NCBI GenBank assembly: GCA_040221095.1
Contig: JAVJVP010000016.1
Span: 186,001-250,000 of the forward strand
Origin: UBA1479 sp040221095
GTDB lineage: Bacteria; Pseudomonadota; Alphaproteobacteria; Rhodospirillales; Casp-alpha2
Direction of reading: 5' to 3'
DNA: 64,000 nt
Shown here: in pieces, positions 41,999 through 51,449 of the stretch
How positions within the stretch are numbered: the first letter of the stretch is position 1
Layout: every line of letters starts with the position of its first letter
Made by a program: the position numbers and the translations under genes
The notes under the pieces: generated by a model
What the model saw: the letters and a program-made list of their open reading frames with translations, nothing else
The model's database searches: none
What the model was told of the DNA's origin: nothing

Positions 41999-42757
41999 AT
42001 GCTGAACACACCCGTCCTCACCGACGCCCATATCCAACAGTTTTCCGATGACGGCTACCTTGTCCTGCGCGGCGGCTTTTCCGCCGGGGACATGGCCCGC
42101 ATCGGTTCCTGGACCGACGAGGTCCTGGCCCTGCCCGAGGTCTCGGGCCGCCACTGGGTGTTCCATGAGAAAAGCCAGAAGAACCCGGACGACAGCCTGG
42201 TCAGCCGGATCGAGCGCATTTCCCCCTTCCACGACGGCTTCGGTGCCCTGGCCGAAGCCCTGCGCGGCCCGGTCGGCCAGTTGCTGGGCGAGGATGCGGC
42301 CCTGTTCAAGGAAAAGATCAATTTCAAGATGCCGGGCGGCGACGGCTTCAAGCCGCACCAGGATTCCCAGGCCGGCTGGGACACCTATACGGATTTCTTC
42401 ATCTCGGCCCTGGTGTCGATCGACGCGGCGACGGAAGAAAACGGTTGTCTGAAGCTGGTCCGCGGCCATCACAACAAGGGCATGTTCGCCTCGTGGGAAC
42501 CGATGTCCGACGCCGACATGGCCGACATGGATTTTCAGCCCGTGCCGACCAACCCTGGCGATGTGGTGTTCTTCGATTCCTTCGCGCCCCATGCCTCGGA
42601 AGCGAACCTGTCCGACAAGATCCGCCGCATCTATTACGCCACCTACAACCGGGCGTCGGTGGGCCACTTCATGGACCGCTACTACGAAGACAAGCACAAG
42701 AACTACCCGCCGGACATCGACCGCGATCCGGCGAAGCAATACGTGTTCAGGGTTTAG
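41999..42757 (+). CDS. PhyH-family Fe(II)/2-oxoglutarate dioxygenase
   Basis: A 252-residue non-haem iron oxygenase. The iron triad is readable: HxD in KPHQDSQAGW near residue 119, and the distal His in FAPHASEANLSDKIRR near 198 with the 2-oxoglutarate Arg following. It fits the phytanoyl-CoA dioxygenase branch that also contains ectoine hydroxylase and the phosphonate hydroxylase PhnY. Substrate unknown. It is divergent from the CDP-alcohol transferase and convergent with the cytidylyltransferase, and a PhnZ-like gene occurs 16 kb away. Start ATG at 41999. Confidence 0.85.
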   Translation: MLNTPVLTDAHIQQFSDDGYLVLRGGFSAGDMARIGSWTDEVLALPEVSGRHWVFHEKSQKNPDDSLVSRIERISPFHDGFGALAEALRGPVGQLLGEDAALFKEKINFKMPGGDGFKPHQDSQAGWDTYTDFFISALVSIDAATEENGCLKLVRGHHNKGMFASWEPMSDADMADMDFQPVPTNPGDVVFFDSFAPHASEANLSDKIRRIYYATYNRASVGHFMDRYYEDKHKNYPPDIDRDPAKQYVFRV

Positions 42758-42823
42758 CGCAAATCCCGAGCAATCCGGAACGGATTGCGACGACGTATTT
42801 GCATAAAATCAAAAATTTATGAC

Positions 42824-43606
42824 TTATTCGGCGGCGTCGCCGACACGCTCGGCCATGGGTTTGTAGTCCGCGATCTTGGCGTGGATTTCCGTCGCGGCCC
42901 GTTCCCGGTCCTCGGGAAAATCGATCTCGATCCACGGAATGCCGGTCACGTCTTCGTAGCCGAAGGTGCCCGGCGCGGATGCCTTCATAACGTCGCAGAA
43001 TGCGTCCTCGTAGACGAAGCCCGGCATGTCGCCCTGGGACAGTTCGTCCGCGCGGTCGGCGACCCGCTGCGCAATGTCCGGCGCCATGGTCAGGAACCCC
43101 GGCCATTCGCCGACCGTGTCATGGGGCTCGAACACCTTCTTGCCGAAATCGACGATGACGCCGTCGCGCACGCAAGTCTTCACGGGCTCCGCACCCGGCA
43201 CGAAATCCTGATCCAGGATGATGCAGGTCTCATGGCGGCTGCCGATCAGGGCCTTCAACAGGTCGTCGTGGTAATAGACGTCAGCGTCCATGAACAGGAT
43301 GCGTTCGCCCGAGCGCAGAATCTCGCCCGCCCGCGCCAGGGACAGGATCGGGCTTTCCTTGAACCGGGGATTGAACAGGGTGCGCGCAAAGCCCTTGGGC
43401 GCCACGCGGGCCAGTTCGGCCTCGATCATTTCCTTCTTGTGGCCGACGACGACGATCAATTCCTCGACGCCCAACTGCATCAGAACCTCGATATGCCGCG
43501 CCAGGAGCGTGCGGCCATCGAACTGAAGAAGCGCCTTGGGAGGATCGTCGTTACCGTCGCCGAAAAGACGCCGGCCGACGCCGGCGGCAAGCATGACTGC
43601 TTTCAT
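42824..43606 (-). CDS. LicC/PntC-like nucleotidyltransferase (probable cytidylyltransferase)
   Basis: A 260-residue Rossmann-type nucleotidyltransferase. The signature MLAAGVGRRL at the N-terminus with the substrate lysine in PPKALLQFDG is followed by the metal Asp in ILFMDADVYYHDD near residue 105. The C-terminal IPWIEIDFPEDRERA is typical of small cytidylyltransferases that activate phosphocholine, phosphonoethylamine or inositol phosphate. In this setting a CDP-headgroup for the nearby CDP-alcohol phosphatidyltransferase is the simplest role. It is separated from that gene by the PhyH gene, which runs the other way. Confidence 0.8.
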   Translation of the reverse strand: MKAVMLAAGVGRRLFGDGNDDPPKALLQFDGRTLLARHIEVLMQLGVEELIVVVGHKKEMIEAELARVAPKGFARTLFNPRFKESPILSLARAGEILRSGERILFMDADVYYHDDLLKALIGSRHETCIILDQDFVPGAEPVKTCVRDGVIVDFGKKVFEPHDTVGEWPGFLTMAPDIAQRVADRADELSQGDMPGFVYEDAFCDVMKASAPGTFGYEDVTGIPWIEIDFPEDRERAATEIHAKIADYKPMAERVGDAAE

Positions 43607-43735
43607 GTGCTCGTAACTTCCCGGTTACCGTTTCGTTGCGCAATAGGTGCGCATGTGACATGCGCTTGTCAATATCATGAAATTGCGGAGAAACATGCGC
43701 CAGGCGCATGGCAACAATTCCGCCTCTTTCGTTCG

Positions 43736-44737
43736 TCAGGCGATGTAGCCGTTGGCGCGGAACCAGGCGACGGCGTCGGCCAGGGCGTCCCGCGCCGGGC
43801 GGGGCGCGTAGCCCAGTTCCCGGGCCGCCTTGTCCCAGCGGAAAAACATCTTCTTTTTCGCCATGCGCACCGAATCCGGGGCGACCATCGGCTCCACCCC
43901 GCCGGTCAGCCGGCACCAGGCTTCGGAGACATGGGCGATCGGCATGATCAGGCCGGTCGGCACCCGGAACAGGGGCGGCCGCCCGCCGGTCAATTCGGCG
44001 ATCACGCCCAGAATGTCGCTGAGCCCCATGTTCTCGCCGCCCAGCACGTAACGCTCGCCGATGCGGCCCTTGGCGAAGGCCAGCAGATGGCCCTCGGCCA
44101 CGTCGTCGACATGGGCGACGTTCAGGCCCGTATCGACATAGACCGGCATCTTGCCGTTTGCCGCGTCGACCACGATGCGCCCGGTCGGCGTCGGCTTGAC
44201 GTCGCGCGGGCCGATGGGGGTCGACGGATTGACGATGACCACGGGCCAGCCTTCCTTGGCCGTCAGCTCGCGGATGCGCTCCTCGGCCCGGAACTTGGAC
44301 TGCTTGTAGGGCCCGATCATGTCGCCGTAGGCGACCGGCGTGTCCTCGTCGCCGACGCCGCCCGACGGAATGCCCAGCACCGCGACGGAGGACGTGTAGA
44401 CGATGCGCTCCGCCCCGGCCTCGGCGGCGGCGCGCACGATGGCGGCGGAACCGTCCACATTGGCACGGAACATGGCGGCGGGATCACGGGTCCAGATGCG
44501 GTAGTCGGCGGCGACGTGGTACAGCGCCCGGCAACCCTTGACGGCGGGGCCCAGGGTTTCCGGCGCCAACAGGTCGCCCTCGACGATCTCGACATCAAGG
44601 CCGTCGATATTGCGGCGGTCGCTGCCCGGGCGCATGAGCACGCGCACGGCCTCGCCCGCATCGAGCAGCTTGCGCACCACGGCGGCGCCGACGAAACCGC
44701 TGGCACCGGTCACCAAATTGGCGGATCCTTTTGTCAT
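43736..44737 (-). CDS. hpnA: Hopanoid-associated sugar epimerase/dehydratase HpnA
   Basis: A 333-residue extended short-chain dehydrogenase. NAD(P) is bound at TGASGFVGAAV near residue 10, the catalytic Tyr and Lys are in IGPYKQSKFRAEE near 145, and VYTSSVAVLG and NPSTPIGPRD complete the family pattern. HpnA is found in hopanoid loci and is thought to prepare or modify the sugar-like side chain. It is divergent from ispH with a 170-base gap that must contain both promoters. Confidence 0.9.
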   Translation of the reverse strand: MTKGSANLVTGASGFVGAAVVRKLLDAGEAVRVLMRPGSDRRNIDGLDVEIVEGDLLAPETLGPAVKGCRALYHVAADYRIWTRDPAAMFRANVDGSAAIVRAAAEAGAERIVYTSSVAVLGIPSGGVGDEDTPVAYGDMIGPYKQSKFRAEERIRELTAKEGWPVVIVNPSTPIGPRDVKPTPTGRIVVDAANGKMPVYVDTGLNVAHVDDVAEGHLLAFAKGRIGERYVLGGENMGLSDILGVIAELTGGRPPLFRVPTGLIMPIAHVSEAWCRLTGGVEPMVAPDSVRMAKKKMFFRWDKAARELGYAPRPARDALADAVAWFRANGYIA

Positions 44738-44907
44738 GGCGGGGATTTAGGCCTCATAAAAGTCACGATTTCCAGCGGTAATTGGCTGACATTCGGCCCG
44801 CCGCCCCTTAACAATGGCGTTGTCCGGCCCCATGTAGCCTAAAATGCCTGTTTGCACTGCAATATCCCAAGGTTTACAAGGGCCCTCCTGAGGATTAAGT
44901 GATCGCG

Positions 44908-45867
44908 ATGACCAAGAACCTGAAGATCCTGCTCGCCAGCCCACGCGGTTTCTGCGCCGGGGTGGAACGCGCCATCGAAATCGTCGAACGGGCCCTGGAA
45001 ATCCACGGACCGCCCGTCTACGTCCGCCACGAGATCGTGCACAACAAGCACGTCGTCGAATCCCTGCGCGCCAAGGGCGCCGTGTTCGTCGAGGAAGTGT
45101 CCGACGTGCCCGACGGCGCCGTCACCATCTTTTCCGCCCACGGCGTCGCCGAAAAGGTCGAGACCGAAGCCAACGACCGCGGCCTGCCGGTGATCGACGC
45201 GACCTGCCCGCTGGTCTCCAAGGTCCACAAGGAAGGCCAGAACCACGCCCAGAGAGGCCGTGAGGTCATCCTGATCGGCCATGCCGGGCATCCCGAGGTC
45301 GAAGGAACCCAGGGCCGCATTCCCGGCGGCGTTCATCTGGTTCAGACCCCGGACGACGTGGCCCATCTCCAGGTCAAGGACCCGAAGGCGCTGTCTTACG
45401 TGACGCAGACGACCCTCAGCGTCGACGAGACCCGCGACACCATCAACGCCCTGAAAAAGCGCTTCCCGGCCATCGTCGGCCCGGACGTGAAGGACATCTG
45501 CTACGCCACCCAGAACCGCCAGCAAGCGGTGCGCGACCTGTGCACCCAGGTCGATCTGCTGCTCGTGGTCGGGGCCAAGAATTCGTCGAACTCCAACCGC
45601 CTGCGCGAAATCGGCGGTGAAATCGGCGTGCCCGCCTATCTGATCGACGACGCCAGCATGCTCGATGCCAAATGGCTCGACGGCGTGGCGACGGTCGGCA
45701 TCACCGCAGGTGCTTCGGCGCCCGAGGAATTGGTGCAGGAACTGATCCGCCGCCTCGGCGACTTCGGCGACACCCAGGTCGAGGAACTGAAGGGCGTGCA
45801 GGAAAACATCGTCTTCAAACTGCCGCGCGAATTGCACGACGGCACAGGCGCCCGCGCCGGGGCCTGA
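44908..45867 (+). CDS. ispH: 4-hydroxy-3-methylbut-2-enyl diphosphate reductase
   Basis: A 319-residue Fe-S enzyme, last step of the MEP pathway, giving IPP and DMAPP for hopanoid synthesis. The three cluster cysteines are in SPRGFCAGVERA (Cys16), VIDATCPLVSKVH and DICYATQNRQQAV. EGTQGR and VVGAKNSSNSNRL complete the active-site blocks. An upstream GTG at 44899 is an alternative start, but ATG at 44908 fits family N-termini better. It is followed after 16 bases by hpnH, so the two form an operon that links precursor supply to hopanoid elongation. Confidence 0.95.
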   Translation: MTKNLKILLASPRGFCAGVERAIEIVERALEIHGPPVYVRHEIVHNKHVVESLRAKGAVFVEEVSDVPDGAVTIFSAHGVAEKVETEANDRGLPVIDATCPLVSKVHKEGQNHAQRGREVILIGHAGHPEVEGTQGRIPGGVHLVQTPDDVAHLQVKDPKALSYVTQTTLSVDETRDTINALKKRFPAIVGPDVKDICYATQNRQQAVRDLCTQVDLLLVVGAKNSSNSNRLREIGGEIGVPAYLIDDASMLDAKWLDGVATVGITAGASAPEELVQELIRRLGDFGDTQVEELKGVQENIVFKLPRELHDGTGARAGA

Positions 45868-45883
45868 GATACCGGAGAGTTAC

Positions 45884-47035
<1,152 letters not shown>

Positions 47036-47062
47036 CCCTCCCCCGTCCGCTTTTCAGTGCGA

Positions 47063-47099
47063 ACCCGACGTTCCGATCATCGGAACGAAGCGTCGGGTG
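47063..47099 (+). terminator. Branched hairpin after hpnH
   Basis: Outer arms CCCGACG and CGTCGGG enclose an inner near-palindrome GTTCCGATCATCGGAAC. The structure lies 28 bases after the hpnH stop and marks the boundary where base composition changes from GC-rich to AT-rich. It has no clear T tract. Confidence 0.6.
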
Positions 47100-47358
47100 T
47101 TAGCCAAAGGCGGAACACACTGTTCGCCACTTCTGTCGAAGATTGATTTCAGGAATTTAATTACGATCGCTGCAGTTACACAAGGATCGATCTTGCCCGA
47201 TTGTAACTAACAACAGATTTGCGTTACCAAGGGAAAGTTGTGACGAAACAGAATCTACCCCGACAAACTGAAAATAGTGATGCGTCCATACACCGGCATC
47301 AGACAAGAACGAATTCTAATGCCAGTGGGCAATGGAATTTGCCATCACATTCGTGGCG

Positions 47359-47724
47359 TCATTCGCATCCAGCTAGTGAATACGCGACCTCTGCCATGAC
47401 GTATTTCCCATCAACACGTGTGCAGCCGAGAGGCTTCTTCTCCGCTGCGACAAGGTCGGTCGCCATATACCATTCCTGAGGTGGTTGGGCTGTTTCCGTA
47501 ACGCGAACTTTTATGGTCGCCTTGACCGATTTATCGATTCTTAAGTTCTCGACATAAGCGATGCTGCCGAGATTATGCGGCCCACAATTACCTTCAAAAA
47601 TAACTTGGGCACAGCCGGCGATTTCTGGTCCATCATAAACTTGCGGATCGTCTGTTAGGATAGCTGTTGCAAATTCTTCAGCGAACGCCTCTCTAACATT
47701 CGTCGGGATTGCGTCTGTAGACAT
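47359..47724 (-). CDS. Hypothetical protein in the AT-rich island
   Basis: A 121-residue soluble protein of unknown family. It has no signal peptide or membrane segment. Four cysteines (GCAQ, GNCGPH, LGCTR, AGCE) and a mixed beta pattern such as VKATIKVRVTETA and VDGKYVMAEVAYS suggest a compact beta-rich fold. Codon use fits the island, not the flanking hopanoid genes. It is transcribed in the same direction as the other island genes but separated by 341 bases. That it is real is likely from length and composition only. Confidence 0.5.
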   Translation of the reverse strand: MSTDAIPTNVREAFAEEFATAILTDDPQVYDGPEIAGCAQVIFEGNCGPHNLGSIAYVENLRIDKSVKATIKVRVTETAQPPQEWYMATDLVAAEKKPLGCTRVDGKYVMAEVAYSLAGCE

Positions 47725-48065
47725 CCTAGGTTTCTTTCATCTACGGTAAATAACTATCGGCTTACTTATAAATATTCTACTTCAAATATTGAGGCGGTCC
47801 CACATAGGTGAACAGTCCGACAGATTTACGATAAGACTGGTTTAAGACACATTCGGGTCGCAGGAAGTTAATCACAAAGCTCGCCAATAAAGGCGTCTCA
47901 GTTCATATCGTCCAAACGCAGGCAGGTCATTCCGCGATGAAGACCACACAGCGATAATTGATGTGAACGAGCAATTATCAATAGTGCGTGTTGGGCACAG
48001 ACATATCACATCGCCACAAACCCACCCTATAACGCATAAACCTCAAATGCCGCCAAAAGGCTATA
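47725..48065. other. Gene-free stretch in the AT-rich island
   Basis: 341 bases without an open frame of interest. AT-rich clusters (47745-47790) may be promoter sequence for the leftward gene ending at 47359. No match to a known insertion sequence or RNA was recognised; it may be decayed sequence. Confidence 0.4.
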
Positions 48066-48788
48066 TTAAGGCAATCTACTTTTGTATTCCCCAGAGGTGA
48101 TCGACACTTTTCCATATATTGAGCACGCCATTGGGTCATGGTTGCCATGAGTTGGATGGAAAAGATTGCAGCTGACCAGCCCCAATTGCACAGTAGCTAC
48201 CCCGTTTTCCCCCACAGGATTCTGATCGCTCCATGTCCTCGGGATATCTACTCCAACCAATTTAGTCCGATTAGATTTTGCGAGATTGCTGCTTTGTTCG
48301 TGGGCCGCGCCGATCATTCTCAATTGAGTTGTTATTCCTGTTTCCCAATTCCAATTTTTATCCAAAGGCTCTTCATTTGCAACGACGCCATTGAATTCGG
48401 AAGCCCACATCGGATTTCCAGACGGCATTTCGTTGCAAGTCATGGAATGCAGTGGTCTCGAGCCTTTGCATCTATTGGGAGGGCACTGCCTAAGTCGATC
48501 CTTTTTAAGTATGGTAATTTCACACCTCATGCATCGCAGTGTCCCTTTTTTCTGCCCTTGAATTCGCTCGCCAATTATTGTGCAGTTTCCGTGAGCCCGC
48601 TCAAAATCAATACACTTTGGTTTATCGCACTCGCCCTTTCCAAAATACTGCCATTTCGCTTTCATTGCTGAATTTTCAATGCCTTTCAGGTCTTTTGCGG
48701 AACTGGTTTCCTGCACACCCAGATACGAGAGGGCAAAGGCAGCCATCGTTAATACGAAAAGACCCGAGCGGAGTGTAAAAATTAGCAT
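48066..48788 (-). CDS. Secreted cysteine-rich hypothetical protein
   Basis: A 240-residue protein with a signal peptide (LRSGLFVLTMAAFALSYLG). The exported part has about ten cysteines, grouped in GECDKPKCIDF, NCTIIGE, LRCMRCEI, RQCPPNRCKG and MTCNEMP, then a cysteine-poor half. Paired CxxC and CxxxxC spacing suggests disulfides in the periplasm or outside the cell. The ribosome site GGAG lies 10 bases before the ATG. It lies in the same AT-rich block and orientation as two smaller secreted cysteine-rich proteins, but its cysteine pattern differs. The family is unknown. Confidence 0.6.
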   Translation of the reverse strand: MLIFTLRSGLFVLTMAAFALSYLGVQETSSAKDLKGIENSAMKAKWQYFGKGECDKPKCIDFERAHGNCTIIGERIQGQKKGTLRCMRCEITILKKDRLRQCPPNRCKGSRPLHSMTCNEMPSGNPMWASEFNGVVANEEPLDKNWNWETGITTQLRMIGAAHEQSSNLAKSNRTKLVGVDIPRTWSDQNPVGENGVATVQLGLVSCNLFHPTHGNHDPMACSIYGKVSITSGEYKSRLP

Positions 48789-48973
48789 TTCTCTATAGCT
48801 CCATTTAATTTTAATGGGCTCAATGAAATATACTCGTAGTGAACTTTTATCACAGGGCTAGAATATTTTTCAAAGGTGCCTGTGAAATGGTCCGAAGTTA
48901 TATTTAAAGAAAACGGAGGATCAGATATGGGTATAAACGTGTGCTAGAAATACAAATAACGAAATTCAAAATG

Positions 48974-49420
48974 TTAATTTCCCTTGTTTCGAAACTTGTC
49001 GATATATGTCGTCCCTTCTGTAAGGCCTGGCGAATATGCGCATTGCCCGACGGTAACTGTCTCGCATGGGGCGCGAGAAAAACAACTTATCCAGTAACGA
49101 GTATTATCAACAAAAGAATTATCTACAAGCTTAGTTTTCTTTCTGCACTGAACCCAGCCGAAACAAATGTATGGTGTTTCAATTCGGCAACTTAAGTTTG
49201 ATACGGGCTCTCTTTTTTTGTCGGCTCCCCAACAAAGGGAAGTGGTCTCATAAAGCTGCGTCCAATCACATATTTGATCTAGCTGCTGCGCAGATTTTCT
49301 TTCCTCCGATGTTATGCTTCTCCCGATTGTCGTAGCCCAATCTTGAGCACGAAGTTGGCTGGATGAAGTGACAAGACAGAACCCGATTATCAATAATGCG
49401 GTAATCCTTGAAGAGGTCAT
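48974..49420 (-). CDS. Small secreted cysteine-rich protein, paralogue A
   Basis: The frame is open upstream, but ATG at 49420 starts a good signal peptide (SRITALLIIGFCLVTSSSQLRA) and gives a 148-residue precursor. The mature part has ICDWTQL, LSCRIETPYICFGWVQC, YWISCFSRAPC and VTVGQCAYSPG. The same order of cysteines and glycine-rich turns occurs in the gene directly upstream, so the two are paralogues made by tandem duplication. The upstream gene ends 7 bases before this start, indicating an operon. Function unknown. Confidence 0.6.
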   Translation of the reverse strand: MTSSRITALLIIGFCLVTSSSQLRAQDWATTIGRSITSEERKSAQQLDQICDWTQLYETTSLCWGADKKREPVSNLSCRIETPYICFGWVQCRKKTKLVDNSFVDNTRYWISCFSRAPCETVTVGQCAYSPGLTEGTTYIDKFRNKGN

Positions 49421-49427
49421 GTGAGAG

Positions 49428-49967
49428 CTACTCGGGCGGCGGGGATGTTGCGAGAACATCTTTGATGACGCGAATTTTCGGAATGCCGGATGAAAAAGCG
49501 CACTCACCGATGTTAATGCCATTGCATGTGTCATTGAACGAACCACAGCTGACGGTGTGATACCCTTTTTGAAGGATGTATTCCGTTGTGCCATGAAAAG
49601 CTCTGCCTAGTTCCCCCCATCTGTCAATTCGCTTATTTGTTTTTGGACAAAACACAAGCCCGACACATGTTAATGGATACCGTGAGCAAAAATTTAACCG
49701 CTCGCCATTCCCCTCCTTCATTTGGCCGCATTTGTCGATAGAGACCCCTTTGAGCCAGACCCAACGGCAGCTCCTATCAATTATAATTGCTAAAGCGAGA
49801 TGTTTGTTGGTCATGCCGCCATTAAAAAAATCTTGAACAGGTTTAGCCCCGACTTGATCCAATGGCTGCTCAGCGTATTGAGCTCGTGCACCATCATAAG
49901 CTGGATACGTTGAAAGTACGACCGAAAGCAATATGAATGCCCACGATGATGTTTGTATTTTATTCAT
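49428..49967 (-). CDS. Small secreted cysteine-rich protein, paralogue B
   Basis: A 179-residue precursor with a signal peptide (SWAFILLSVVLSTYPAYDG, cleavage near ARAQ). The mature part contains SCRWVWL, LNFCSRYPLTCVGLVFC, YHTVSCGSFNDTC and INIGECAFSSGI, in the same order and spacing as in the next gene. Cysteine identity with little other similarity points to a small disulfide-rich exported domain kept after duplication. No lipobox, anchor or catalytic motif was seen. It is the first gene of the pair and starts at ATG 49967. Confidence 0.6.
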   Translation of the reverse strand: MNKIQTSSWAFILLSVVLSTYPAYDGARAQYAEQPLDQVGAKPVQDFFNGGMTNKHLALAIIIDRSCRWVWLKGVSIDKCGQMKEGNGERLNFCSRYPLTCVGLVFCPKTNKRIDRWGELGRAFHGTTEYILQKGYHTVSCGSFNDTCNGINIGECAFSSGIPKIRVIKDVLATSPPPE

Positions 49968-50206
49968 GAGTACAGATACCGGAAGTATAAGGAACTACAG
50001 AACGACAAGTTAATATTTCAACTTGCGGGATGATTGTAGATCTCCTATTCAAAATACAAGCGCAGATAATCTATCTGAAGGAACCGAGATTTTGCAACAA
50101 ATAGACCATTTCAAATCTGAGCAGAATTCATCTGTTTTTTAGGAGCGATGAGATATTGGGCAATCGGGCATTAGGCGATTTTCCGCGCCGCGCCTAGCGG
50201 CCTCAT

Positions 50207-50512
50207 TCAGTCACAGGGCCTGCTTGGGCACGTGAGCGCTTGGCCGGGCTGGTATAACCGTAGGCGCTTTTGCTCGAAGACGATGCTTTCGCCCTCCGCC
50301 TGGGCCATTCGGATCATCTTTTGCCGCTCGCTGACGGCATCATTGAGCCGTGCGGCAGCTGCGAGGGCGGCGGCTAGGATGGGAGATACTCTCGGTCCTC
50401 TAATTTTTGCTGACGGCTTGTCGGGCAGAACCAATTGCTTCTTGACCATCGCGGATCCGAAGGTTTGCTGTCGTGCCCAAAACCCACCCGAGATATCTTG
50501 GAGCATCGGCAT
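50207..50512 (-). CDS. Possible small hypothetical protein
   Basis: 101 codons with a helical, Ala/Arg/Gln-rich middle (ILAAALAAAARLND, SERQKMIRMAQAEGE) and no recognised domain. It overlaps the 3' end of the Sel1-type remnant in another frame, so it may be a frame-shifted continuation of that decayed gene and not an independent one. Confidence 0.25.
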   Translation of the reverse strand: MPMLQDISGGFWARQQTFGSAMVKKQLVLPDKPSAKIRGPRVSPILAAALAAAARLNDAVSERQKMIRMAQAEGESIVFEQKRLRLYQPGQALTCPSRPCD

Positions 50513-50612
50513 GCCCCTGCTCGGTGGCCTTGTGGAATCTGCGGGCTGCTTCGGTGTGCTCCTTATTCAGACTGCGGCCCAATACGTACATACTTCCAAA
50601 AAGGAATTGTGA
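50400..50612 (-). pseudogene. Truncated Sel1/TPR-repeat gene remnant
   Basis: In one minus-strand frame about 70 codons encode a good Sel1 repeat (SQFLFGSMYVLGRSLNKE..., then EAARRFHKATEQGHADA). A TPR-type tail LGWVLGTTANLRIRDGQEA and a stop follow. No proper start or preceding repeats exist: the frame runs upstream into sequence antisense to nothing recognisable and then into hpnG. It is best read as the 3' end of a lost Sel1/TPR gene at the island's right edge, a sign of past rearrangement. Confidence 0.55.
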
Positions 50613-50728
50613 ACGCCAATGTCCGCCCTGGGTCAAAAGCGGTCGTTCCCATAAGCCCGAACCAAGTACCGGTTTCGGGAGAAAGCAGGGCACAACTCCC
50701 TTATCTCTCTGAGAACCGGCGCGACGGC

Positions 50729-51439
50729 TCAGCCGGTGGACTTTGCGTCTTCGTCGAAGGCGAAACCGGGCCCGAGACGCCCCGCCACGCCACGCAGCAC
50801 CTTCAGCGCCCGCGTGCTGCCGCGGCCCAGCGCCAGCAATTTCCCGATATCGCCCGGATGGGTCGCCAGGTTCTTCAACAGGCGCACCCCGTCCGTGCCG
50901 CCCGAGGTCGAGACGATTTCGTCCGTCCATTCCGGCAGCCGCGTAGACGCCGTGTCGGACACGGCGCGGATGACGGCGAAGGGCCGCCCCGCCTTGCGCG
51001 CGGCCCGGCCCACGGCATAGCTTTCCATATCGACGGCATCAGCCTCGGTCGTGGCGCGCAGCACGGATTTGCGCCGGGGGCCGGCGACGATGGTCGGTGA
51101 ATGGGCCAGGGTCGCGCCCTTGCGCGTCACCATGTCGCCCAGCGCATCCTCCAGCCGCCCGGTCCAGTCGGGATCGCAGGTCAGGCTTTTGCCTTCGGCG
51201 GCGATGACGCGGGTCGGCAGAATCAGATCGCCGGCCTTCAATTCCGGGTCCAGGCCGCCGCACAGCCCGAAGCTGAGCATGGCGACCGCCCCCTGGGCGA
51301 ACATCTCGTCGGCCAATTCGCCCGCGCGCCTTGGATCGGCGCCGGACGCGCGCACGTCCAGGTTGGCATTGCCGGAAATCTCGGACAGACAGGCGACCTC
51401 GCGCAAAACCCCGGTGATGATGCCGATACGGGCCATCAC
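50729..51439 (-). CDS. hpnG: Hopanoid-associated nucleosidase/phosphorylase HpnG
   Basis: A 236-residue protein of the nucleoside phosphorylase/MTA-SAH nucleosidase fold. MARIGIITGVLREVACL, FGLCGGLDPELKAGDLILP near residue 57, DMESYAVGRAA near 137 (the nucleoside-binding Glu) and IRAVSDTA (catalytic Asp region) are visible. HpnG removes adenine from adenosylhopane made by HpnH. It starts 10 bases after the shc stop and ends the leftward hpn operon. The separation from hpnH is due to the AT-rich island. Confidence 0.92.
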   Translation of the reverse strand: MMARIGIITGVLREVACLSEISGNANLDVRASGADPRRAGELADEMFAQGAVAMLSFGLCGGLDPELKAGDLILPTRVIAAEGKSLTCDPDWTGRLEDALGDMVTRKGATLAHSPTIVAGPRRKSVLRATTEADAVDMESYAVGRAARKAGRPFAVIRAVSDTASTRLPEWTDEIVSTSGGTDGVRLLKNLATHPGDIGKLLALGRGSTRALKVLRGVAGRLGPGFAFDEDAKSTG

Positions 51440-51449
51440 GCCGGGCCGG

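Larger units (their letters stand above)
47100..50650. other. AT-rich island inserted at the convergent hopanoid junction
   Basis: From just after hpnH to just before hpnG the composition falls well below that of the flanks, by eye to around 40-45% GC against about 65%. Codon use changes and the flanking operons stop at its edges. It holds four or five minus-strand genes, three of them with signal peptides, and a truncated Sel1/TPR gene. No transposase, integrase or tRNA was recognised, so the means of entry is unknown. Confidence 0.75.

Noticed and set aside
42785..44842. 685-codon plus-strand frame across the cytidylyltransferase and hpnA genes
   Set aside because: Runs antisense through two recognised genes and the gap between them; no motif supports a real product.
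47100..50650. Island considered as a defence system or prophage
   Set aside because: No nuclease, helicase, integrase, phage structural or restriction motif could be read; the genes are small secreted proteins of unknown type.
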